Positions 54,874 to 64,000 of a stretch of DNA of 64,000 bases are shown here, one piece after another (position 1 is the stretch's first letter; every line of letters starts with the position of its first letter). Under the pieces are notes generated by a model. It was not told the origin of the DNA and did no database searches. It saw only the letters and a program-made list of their open reading frames with translations. The DNA is from Triplophysa rosa (taxonomy: Eukaryota; Chordata; Actinopteri; Cypriniformes; Nemacheilidae): assembly GCF_024868665.1 (NCBI RefSeq), contig NC_079892.1:3140857-3204856 (forward strand). Reading direction: 5' to 3'. The translations under genes were made by a program, and so were the position numbers.

Positions 54874-57800
54874 GAGAGTTATAAACAACCAACCACAAAA
54901 AAACATTTTATCGCTACAGAAATGTTTATGTAGTATGTAAGACATAGAGAGAACAAAGGGAGAAAAAACAGAGAGAGAGGAGAGAGAGAGAGAAAGAATG
55001 AAAGAAAGAAAGAAGTGAGAGAGAGACCAGATGTTTCTAATGTCACTTCTTTATTCTAGATCAGTGGTTCTCAAACTGGGGTATGCGTACCACTAGTGGT
55101 ACTTGAAGAGACCCCAGTGGTAAGTGACCAGACAGAAAATTATATATATTAATCCAATATTAATTTACATTTCGTGTTTTAAATACAATTTCAAATGTCT
55201 AAAACATGATTGATAAATACGGAATACATCTCAGCCTATGTGCAATTTTAAAATAGTTATGAATTATTGTTCATTTATCATTGGTGGATGTAACTCAAAC
55301 ACAGAGCGGGAGCAGACAGACGCTTGTGAGTTGTTTAAGCATACGTACTGTTTATTTATTTATCTTCGGTGTTGAATATTCTTTCCACATTGTTTGTCTT
55401 TAATATAAGTTTGTAGTCTTTCTGCAAGTCCCCACAAAGTTAATAAATGCCCCATAAAACTTATTTAAAGAGCCCTGTTTACAGTGCACTACAGAAAAGG
55501 GTTTTGTGTCCACTATTATTGCCGACTAACTTGAAAAACGTGGAAAAAAACATGTTCTTTAGTTTGAAAACAGCTGGTAAATAAAAAAAGTGTTTGTATG
55601 ATTAATAATACGTTAGAATTGGAGGACGAGGTGTAGAGATAAAGATTCACAGCTCTACTATTAATTTAAGTGTTTATCTATGGCGGTCATTAGGTGGTAC
55701 TTGGAACAACTCATTTTATAAAAGGAATGAGAAGAAATAGTGGCATTTGTTGCGTTTTGAAATGGAACTGGGAGCAGACTGACAGTTGAAGGGGAGGAGT
55801 TAACAGATGCTCCGCCCAAGCCGTCAAACATACATCATTTGAGATGGATAGTCACTAGAGGGCAGTAGTGCATTTTCAGATTTCAACCGAAGATATGAGG
55901 GCACATGAATTTTAAAAAGAGAATGACCCACATTGGTAAGCTATTTACGATATACGTTGCAATATTTTATGAAAAAAATAGGAAATGTCATTTTTCATTT
56001 CACAGGGACTTAAAAGGAACAGTTCACCCAAAAATGTTAATTCTGTCTTCGTTTACTCACCCTCAAGTTGTTACGAATCTAAAGATATTCTGAAAAATGT
56101 AGGACTGCAAACAGTTCTGGGCCACTTTCGACTAACATTGTATTTTTTCCTACTATGGTAGTCAATGGTGCCGAGAACTGTTTGTTTGCAAGCATTCTCT
56201 AGTAAAAGGGTGAGGAAAGACAAAGAAAAAGAGTGAATCTCAGACGTCTCACCTCCTCCTTTTCTAAAAACTCTCTCACATCAGGATCCTGCAGCAGAGA
56301 CGGATGATTCACAACCCTCTGAAGATACCTGAACACACACACAGACACATGACTGTAGTTATGGTTATGAAGACCTTTCATTGACGTCTACGGTTTGTAA
56401 GTAAATGATCTTTTCCTCAGATCAGATTTGTGTTTAATAGACGCTCGCCACTGGTTAGACAAATGCTTGCGTGACAAACCTCTCGAGAGCTGCTCTCCTC
56501 CGCTCCACAAATTCAGCTGAAGACGGATCCTCCTTCCCCACTTTCACTTTAGTCATACCTGCCCCGACCACACAAAATATTCATAACCAGACACTTCATA
56601 GCAACCAGGTCTGATGCAATGATTCATTTTTAAGGAATCCTACCCAGAATGCTCTTCTCTGGCGGCGGAGGTATAATGTATCCGTTCTGCGAGTGTTTCT
56701 CCGAGAGCTTCTCGTACAATCCTAGAAAATCACTGAAGCGTCTGCGTACTGTAAACGTCTTGCGGCGGAACATGGGTAACGTCGTCTGGGAAAGAACCGG
56801 AACGTTGTCATATTGCGCGGCCAGCTTCAGTTAAAAATGCAGCACACGAATCAAGAGTCTGTGATAATCACCTGTGTTGAAACTTTGTAGGCCATATATG
56901 CGTTCATACCATCACCTGTGAGACGCAAAAATATTTGATCAAATATAAACCGTCATATGAGAAAAGACACATATTGCGGCTTCGACTCGAGTAGACCCCT
57001 AAAACGGTTCTGTTCAGAAACCAATGCACACTTTTAAGGGCTCGTATTTAAGGATTCGATTTCTGTCATACTTTCTTTTCTTTTTTTTGCAGAACAAGAT
57101 ATTTTGAAGAACGTTGGTGACCAAACAACATAGACATTTCTGGAAATATCTTCTTTTGTATTCCACAGAAGAGTCAAATAGGTTTTAAACAACATTAGGA
57201 CGAATAAATGATGACAGCCCTTCTCGTAAAAAAAAAAAAACTGTCAATATGATATCAAATTGTGTCATTTAAAATAGTAAACAAAAAGTAAAACTAGGTA
57301 CAAGTACAGCTACAGTTGTCGCGTCTTATCTAACATGAATAATTGCATTGCAGATATTAGACACTACAGTAAAACCACACCTTTAAAAAGGAGAACAGGA
57401 AATGGAAATAGCTTGGACAGAGCAAAAAGAGGAAGCTGAGATTACATGGCAACACTCCAAGCGACCGTATCAGTTCCTTAATTAGAACATTTCACCTCAT
57501 GACATAATCACCACTTTCTGCAAACTCAGCTCACTATTGGGGTCAAGATGCTATGATTCACAAGACCAGCTTTAAAAAAACACAGCAGAAGGCAATACTA
57601 TTTCAGGAATCAGATGTCGAGAGCACAGGAAGCTCTTACCGACTTTCTCTGGATTCGTGATGGAGATGTTCAGATCAAACTTGTCCTCGCTCTCCTCTTC
57701 CTCCAACTTTTAGAGACAAAGGAAACAGAAAAACAGAGATGATCAGAGGGAGAAACACTGTTGGATTTGGAGGTTCTCAAAGCAGAGTAAGAATATTGAC

Positions 57801-60372
57801 CTCCTCCAGAGTTTTAGACGCTGCTTTGGAACCAGAGGCGCTCATCCCCGGGGCGGCAGGAGTCGAGACCGGCGGTTTTACGACGTCTTTCATCTTGCGG
57901 TCGTTACGAGGACTGTCCAGAGACAACTCCACTGTGGCTTCTGTATGGACAGAGTGTTTATTACACCTTTAATTCTGTTTTAAACACATTCACGCGCGAC
58001 TCGCACACAGCGTGCAGAACATGTTCCATCAGCAGTATACAGTCGGCTCAGGGGCAAAGGTCACGGAGGAATTCCTTTTCCTCGTCCTGTGTCAATGCTG
58101 AGAAGGCAAATTCACGATCTATCACTCAGGAAAGTGATGAATGCCAGTAAAAGGGTCAACGGCAATAAAATCTTTCTGTTGTGCGCGAAAGCAAAAGACA
58201 CCGGGGGTTTAAGGCATGTTCAAAAATGCGCTTTGCAAAGCATGTGATGCCTAAACACAAGGTTGATTTAGAACGACGAATTGAATGTTTGAATGAGTCG
58301 AAATAAATCTTTAAGACGTACCCGTGAAGAGATCCTGCTCTTCAGAATGAACCCCATTGGTTTTGGAGCCGGCGCCCGCTGAAGATTTGGCACCTGGGGC
58401 TGTTACGGCTTCCTCCGCGAACAGATCAGTGGAGGCGTTTTTACCCTGCGCCTTACCCTTCCCTTCTGATTTCACCTCGGTAAAAACATCAACAGGTGGC
58501 CCACTGGGCTTCTTCGATACGGCCTTGAACGGTTCTTTAAACAAATCTTCGTCATCCTCATCGTCATCCTCGAACAGCTCCGAGCTTGCTGCTTTCTTAA
58601 TGGATACGCCTTTGTTTCCGTCTATCGGGAGGTCTTCGAAAATATCCTTCCGACGATCTCCAACGTCGTTTTTGTGGCCAGGTTTGCTGATGTCACTCGG
58701 TTCTACGATGACATCAGACTTTGGCGGTTCACTGTTGCTCAGAGACTCGTTCAAGAGATCCGGAACTGGATTTTTGGACTCGGTCGGACTGATGATTTTG
58801 GTTTCATCATCCAGCGGGTCACTGAAGAGGTCGATATCTTCATCGCTAACAGGAGACGATATCTTGGTGTCTACGCTCTTCTGGGGTTCGGAATTAGTGT
58901 CGCTCAGTGGATCGCTGAAGATGTCTTCTGGTGGCTCGTTGAAGATGTCTTTAGGAGTTCTGGATGTGTCAACAGGCGATGGAGAATCCATTTCGGATAT
59001 AGACTGGAAGCAAAAGCATTATACAGTTATTAGAAAAATACAAGTACTATCACAAAAAATGAGCAAGTTACAAACCCATCATGAACGTGCAGGTTAATAT
59101 TACCCAAATTAAATAAAAAAAACCCATAAAATAAGAAATTATATTCTGGATAAAAAAATTTACATGTTCTCATCACTGTAATAAAAAACGATACCATTTA
59201 TTTAATATGATAGCATTTTATAACGTAAACATGACCAATTTTATGAAAAATTTGTTTATAAAAATTTCTCATTACTGTATAACAGGGGAAATGCACTTCT
59301 GCATCAAAAATACAATGTTACAACAATCTTAACGGTTCATTTTCTTTGAGCAAAACAGATCTCCCCTTTTCGTCCAGTCGAACATAACTCTGACGTTTCT
59401 TTCTAAGATTCATGTATAAAGTAAATAGACACATTTATCTAAAGTGAATTACAGTACACGTACAATCCCTATGGATTAACCTGTGGTACGGTGTGTTGCT
59501 CAAGGTCAAGAGACAAATCACGGATCAACTCCAGGTCCCAGTTTAGATCTCTAACTGCTACACCATCTACAGTAAATCCAAAAACACCACTTTTAAAAAC
59601 GTTCCCACTCAGCAAATTCTTCCCAAAAAGTGGAATCCAGTAGGATCTTGATGCACATATGAGACTCACATGACCAGGTCATACGCACACACCAGAACTT
59701 TGATCTCCAACCCTGAAATTATTACACTTGAGTAAATATTGACAGCTGGACACCTGCCTATTTATTTTAGACAAGATGTTCCCTCCTAATCCTCAAACTG
59801 TGGTTTGGATTTCTTTCTGGGTTACCAAAGCATGCAGAATACAGACGCTTGTTGTTTGTCACTCATCTGTACTTTATATCAATGTTCTTTGACGTCCTTC
59901 ATCACGACACATACAACCCCTCTAAGGGTTTCTCTCATTCAAAAAACTGGGTCACATTCCTTGAGATAGCCTATATTCTGAAACTACACGAGTCCAACTT
60001 CAGTTTGTCTCTGAACACACGCAGGCCTACCTCACGTCTACTCAAACGTAACCAAAACTCATGCTCACACATGACGATTTTAAATCACTCGATAAGCAAA
60101 CTCAATCGCACATACGTCTTCTTCAACCATCAGATGTGAAGGATGAAGAAGCGTCGGGGGTTACAGTATCAGATACGTGTTTTTACGTCTTCCCTGTTCT
60201 GTGTTTATGGTGCGGGCTAACTTACTTACATGATGTTATAAACGCATTTAAACGCGTCACTCACCGTGCCCGTGAACACGCCCGCGCCGTCGTCGCTGTC
60301 GCTGTCCTCCAGCAGCTCGGGCTCCTCTGAGTCCGGGAAGGGCGGAGGACTACGCTCCGAGCTGGCCGCCAT
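53138..60372 (-). CDS. snx1: Sorting nexin 1 (PX-BAR), 699 residues, 15 exons, enlarged N-terminal region
   Basis: Exons (minus): 60372-60265, 59003-58322, 57940-57801, 57706-57640, 56915-56872, 56785-56644, 56558-56480, 56328-56253, 54775-54662, 54569-54476, 54357-54152, 54035-53892, 53816-53736, 53336-53265, 53188-53138; 2,100 bases in all. The disordered N-terminus (1-310) is acidic with repeated D-[I/L]-F motifs. The PX domain (about 320-450) has [14 protein letters not shown] and PPPPEKSIL; the BAR domain (about 480-690) has [20 protein letters not shown] and [16 protein letters not shown]; the end is [14 protein letters not shown]. All match SNX1 over SNX2. SNX1 dimerises with SNX5 or SNX6 to tubulate endosomes for cargo retrieval (ESCPE-1). 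Human SNX1 is 522 residues; the surplus lies almost wholly in exon 2 (227 codons). A (GT)n array abuts the exon 9 acceptor. Confidence 0.95.
54778..54871 (+). repeat. (AC)n microsatellite touching a snx1 splice acceptor
   Basis: A perfect AC run of about 94 bases on the plus strand reads as (GT)n in the snx1 transcript and ends two bases before the TAG of the exon 9 acceptor (exon starts at 54775). It replaces the normal pyrimidine tract. Confidence 0.97.
54955..55027 (+). repeat. GA/GAAA-rich simple sequence
   Basis: Purine run of GAGAGA units followed by several GAAA units, in the same snx1 intron as the (AC)n array. Confidence 0.85.
55067..55140 (+). mobile_element. Left-end fragment of a hAT-type repeat in a snx1 intron
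   Basis: CAGTGGTTCTCAAACTGGGG followed by TATGCGTACCACTAGTGGTA is the familiar end of hAT-derived vertebrate repeats. No matching right end was found; GGTGGTACTTGG at about 55692 may be a decayed remnant. Confidence 0.5.
56015..56205 (+). repeat. Dispersed cyprinid repeat, truncated, snx1 intron
   Basis: AACAGTTCACCCAAAAATGT, TTTACTCACCCTCAAGTTGT and ACTATGGTAGTCAATGG match the element at 31590-32032. It ends about 45 bases before exon 56328-56253. Confidence 0.6.
57060..57215 (+). repeat. Dispersed cyprinid repeat copy, snx1 intron
   Basis: AAGATATTTTGAAGAACGTT and AAATATCTTCTTTTGTATTC match copies in nuak1 intron 1. Confidence 0.6.
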
Positions 60373-61173
60373 CTTCAGCTCCACACACACACGGACAAAC
60401 TTTATTACGGGCTGGGAGTGCGGGAGAGATACGATGAGAGAGCGACATTGTTGCGCAACGGAGAGAGAGAGGGGGCAATAGCGACGCCTGCTGGCCGACG
60501 GTCGGATTAAACTCTGATACGACGTGACAATCGCTAACCGGAAGCGCTCGAATACAATGTAACACACCTATGAGCGTAAAATGTTTTTTTTTGTACGATA
60601 AATAAGAGTGGAAACATGTTTTTTACTTTTAGTTTTCATGTATTATGTGTGTAATAAAATACGCACGTGAGATAACTCCACCCATAAAGGCACATGACTC
60701 CGTGTGAGTCGCTAGTGAAGGGTTTAGACATTTAACATGTTATTATTGTTTTTGTGGTTTTAGTGATGAAGTCCAGGTGCCATCGTTTGAATTAAACCGC
60801 GTTCAATTTTGTCACGTAAATATGGAAAAACCAAGACACGCTAAAAAACGAGGAAGTGCGAACGAGAGTGACGTGGTTCATGACGCCGCAAGCGAAACCG
60901 CGCCCACAATATTGTAAGAAAATATTTTTTTATAAAATTAATATAAAATAAACATAGGATGGCGTCGTTTTCTCTACTCTAAACGGCTAAATTAAGTAAA
61001 AAAACTTGATCTTCACACAGCTGATGCGAAAAAGTAAGCAACAGGGGCGGGGTTTACAGTTGGCGTCATCACAAGACCACGCCCGTATGTTTACAGACAG
61101 AGGTGCATCGATTCTTCTGGTCGGCGATCATGCAGTTTACACTTTTGCTGGCGTTTTTCCGAAAATAAAGGTA
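60373..61173. promoter_or_regulatory. Head-to-head promoter region between snx1 and the SV2-like gene
   Basis: The start codons of the two divergent genes are 801 bases apart. The snx1 side is CpG-rich (positions 60265-60540, overlapping exon 1). CACGTGA (60665) and TGACGTGG-like words occur. An in-frame ATG at 61024 and another at 61087 extend the SV2-like frame upstream, so the exact start of that gene is open. Confidence 0.45.
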
Positions 61174-64000
61174 ATGGCACGACGAGCTCATGAAGACACG
61201 GAACCGCTGCTTCAGTCCTCACATGGTAAAATACATTAACGATCATGTAATACTGCATGTAGTACTAAAGCTCTCTGTACTGAAGTTCACTTTAATGAGG
61301 TTAATGTATCTCTGACAGTGTGGCATAAATGAGTAAATAGTTGATCTATTAAGTATTGTAAGTCGAGGTTATGCATTAGATCATTACCTGGATTTACCTT
61401 AGTAGAAGTATGTATTTTACGTACTTTGGATAATAGCACATATTCTTTGATGTATATGTGATTATGGCATTACTTTATGATAACACGACTTCACAGCTGC
61501 CAAAGTACTTTGTAAGTGCCTGTCATTGTATGTTTGTGTGATGATGTTTTTAGGTGATCAGGCAACCAACAAGAAGAAACTCTCCTATGAGGAGGCTGTT
61601 GAAGCAACAGGTTAATATTTTACCTTTATGTATTTCAAATTGCTGATGTTCACACACCTCACATGGATCATTGAGTGTATGTGTCCGTCTGCAGGGTTCG
61701 GGCTCTTCCACTGGCTGCTGTTGGTCATCTGCGGGTGGGCGAACGCCAGTGATGCTGTGGAGATACTGTGCGTGTCTTTCTTGTTGCCCACCGCCCGCTG
61801 TGACCTGCACCTCAGCTCGGCTGATATGGGAGTTCTTACCGCCAGCATTTTTCTGGGTTATTGTCTTGATTGATCATACGTTTCATTTCCAGTAAATTTC
61901 CAGTTGATAGAGTAAATCCCAGTCCCACATTTTCCTGTTGAACATCATAAAATCCAGTCTGAAATGCTTAATATTAGGTTTAAGCCGTGTTTTGTTTCTT
62001 TTTAAGAGTAGAAACGTATGGCAAATAACACAAAACAGAGGTATACGATATACAAACAATTAACAGTTTTGTGCTTTGTGTGGAAAGAAATTTGTTGTTT
62101 TAGTTTGAATATATATGCAAAAAGGCAAAAAAAACCATTCACTTCTCTTTTTTTATGAAGTTATCAGTTCAATTTGATCAAACTGCAGTTTGTTCCCTGT
62201 TCGGTTGAACATTGAGTTGATCATGTGTCAGAAAAATGCAGTCACGCTGATGTCACGCCTTTAAAGATTTTATGATTTTAGTCCATCCAGAAACACGCAG
62301 TTGAGCCAGAGATTAACAGATGATGTCATCATGTCGTGTTCTACATATTTTTCCGGTAGGTATGATGGTGGGGGGCTATGTTTGGGGATATCTGGCCGAT
62401 CGCAGAGGCCGCCGAAGCGTCCTGGTGGTTTCTCTGGCTGTGAATGGCATCTTTGGGGCTGGGGCCAGTTTGGCACCGAGTTTCTGGCTCTTTCTGCTCC
62501 TGCGGTTCTTCAGTGGACTCGGGTAACCGCAAATCCAAAGAGTTTAACGTATACACAGACATTCTGATGTTTGACAAGAATACTGTAACTGAACAGAATC
62601 TCATCACATGAATGCAGGGTCGGCGGATCCATTCCTGTAATCTTCTCCTATTTTTCGGAATTCCAGCCGTGTCTTCGGAGAGGAGCGATGATCAGCGCCC
62701 TCGCCACCTTCTGGATGGCTGGAAATATTTTAGCAGCAGGTAAACCCTTCCTTCCATACAGTACTTTACAACAACATACTGTACACAACAACAATGAATT
62801 GCAATGCAAAAGAGATAAAAGCATTGAAGATTAACGTGCAAGAATACAAATATTTGTCTCTGTTTAGGTGTGGCATGGTTGGTCATTCCCAGAACATCTC
62901 TGAATGTTCGTCTGAGCTGGTTGGACTTTCAAAGTTGGCGTCTTTTTGTGGTCCTCTGCTCGATTCCAAGTTTGTCATCGGCACTTATATTCCGACTCTT
63001 TATGCCAGAAAGCCCAAAATTCCTCATGGAGGTACAAACTGAGTCCACCAGGAACAAGTTCACTTAATAGACTTGAGTCAAAGAAAAATTTAATTTTAAA
63101 CGAATAAAAGTAAGTCTAAGTCTTACTAAATAAATAAATAAATGTGTTATATATTCTGATTCCCAGGTTATGTGTAGCTCACACCATTAAGACTGAATGT
63201 TTGTTGGTTTTAATAGTTGTGTGTTTGTCCTCCACAGGCTGGTCGTGAGACGGAGGCTTTATCTGTGTTCCAGACCATGTTTAGACTGAACAACAATTTC
63301 GCCATCAAAACGTTTCCTGTATGTACACCCACCTAGTGTTTGCTTTCCATCCCTCTATTTGTATCTCTTCATAAAGTTGTGAGTTTGTGTGTTAAAAGGC
63401 ATCAGGGCTTGTGATCAGACCTAAAGATGATGGAGAGAAAGACAGACTCGATTCAAGATCTTTCACCGGCCGTCTCAAGCAGGTGATGACGTGTGACCTC
63501 GCCGACAGAGAATATTTCTCTGATATGTCAAATAAATAACTTACTCGTGACGTGTCTTGATGTTATGCAGGCACTTGACCCCATTAAACAGCTGTTTGTC
63601 GGACCACTGGCTTCAAGAAGCGTCGCTCTGCTTATAATATTTTACTGCATATCATTTGGGTACGCGATTCGTGTCTAAGTATTTCTAAATATGGGTAAAA
63701 AGTCAATTTTTTGAATGCAATGCAATGGAAATATGAGAATAACGGAAACGCTCTTCTCAGGTATTATGGCTTATGGATGTGGTTTCCGGAGCTTTTCAAT
63801 AGGGTGGAAGATGGAGGGTCTGCATGTGCCAACACATCCCGAATCCAAAGCTCAGCGAATGAAAGCTGCTATCCTGTCAAGACTGCTGGTATCATTTCAT
63901 CATGACCAGACCAAACAAGTCAAATCAAAACAAAACTAGATGAGCGTTGTAATCATTTTTGTTGTTGTTGTAGTGTACATGGAAGGTTTCATAACCGCAG
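61174..64000 (+). CDS. SV2-like major facilitator transporter (incomplete, runs off the window)
   Basis: Exons: 61174-61225, 61554-61610, 61695-61856, 62360-62522, 62618-62739, 62868-63031, 63238-63318, 63399-63482, 63571-63659, 63761-63888 and 63974 to beyond 64000; all in phase, at least 376 residues. Seven membrane segments are visible. After the second comes the MFS loop motif GYLADRRGRR; the fourth includes GLGVGGSIPVIFSYFSEF, shared with SV2; the sixth is followed by FMPESPKFLME, and the seventh contains SFGYYGLWMWFPELF. The N-terminus has an acidic EDTEPLLQ stretch resembling a dileucine sorting signal. The loop after segment 7 is only about 35 residues with two N-glycosylation sites (NTS, NES), unlike the long pentapeptide-repeat loop of SV2A, B and C. 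It is thus an SV2/SVOP relative, not an orthologue of those three. Substrate unknown. Confidence 0.85.

Noticed and set aside
58357..59097. 246-codon plus-strand frame opposite snx1 exon 2
   Set aside because: It is the Ser-rich shadow of the acidic Snx1 coding exon, which has splice sites and homology on the minus strand.

Overview
The window is a piece of a vertebrate nuclear genome. Genes are split by spliceosomal introns, and long (GT)n, (GACA)n and (GATA)n microsatellites are present. DNA transposons and MITEs are abundant, including dispersed elements of the 'GGGATAGTTCACCCAAAAATG' and 'TTTATTTATAGCGCTTTTCACAATG' types. These repeats, and the fish-like protein sequences, point to a cypriniform (carp-, loach- or Danio-like) fish. 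No prokaryotic, viral or CRISPR features were seen.

Layout. Positions 1-380 hold the 3' terminal exon of an unidentified plus-strand gene with a Ser-Asp repeat. At 4.4-8.8 kb there is a set of short minus-strand exons with matching splice phases that spell a candidate gene I could not name. Its last intron holds a complete DD36E Tc1/mariner element with an open transposase. Two tandem plus-strand LRAT/NlpC-P60-like genes lie at 9.4-10.8 and 13.4-15.2 kb, followed by about 9.7 kb without recognisable genes. nuak1 (minus, 7 exons) spans 24.9-36.2 kb and is head-to-head with depdc7 (plus, 9 exons, 38.9-42.1 kb). ppib (plus, 5 exons) is tail-to-tail with snx22 (minus, 6 exons), and upstream of snx22 on the same strand is snx1 (minus, 15 exons, 53.1-60.4 kb). 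An SV2-like major facilitator gene (plus) starts about 0.8 kb from the snx1 start codon and runs off the right edge. From what I know of the human genome, the snx1-snx22-ppib block matches human 15q22.

Function. Nuak1 is an AMPK-related kinase of the LKB1 pathway. Snx1 and Snx22 are endosomal phosphoinositide-binding sorting nexins. Ppib is the ER cyclophilin B and Depdc7 a DEP-domain protein. The LRAT-like pair are probable thiol acyltransferases or hydrolases. These are independent vertebrate genes, not an operon.

The most notable observations are: the unnamed minus-strand gene carrying a young-looking DD36E transposon; an enlarged Snx1 N-terminal region with seven D-[I/L]-F motifs; a (GT)n repeat sitting directly on a snx1 3' splice site; the LRAT-like pair with identical 26-nt microexons and Glu at the usual third catalytic position; a Bkm-like (GACA)n(GATA)n array in snx22; and three hAT-type MITEs with perfect 8-bp target duplications. 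Exon limits were derived by hand from splice consensus, phase and protein similarity recalled from memory, without RNA data or database searches.
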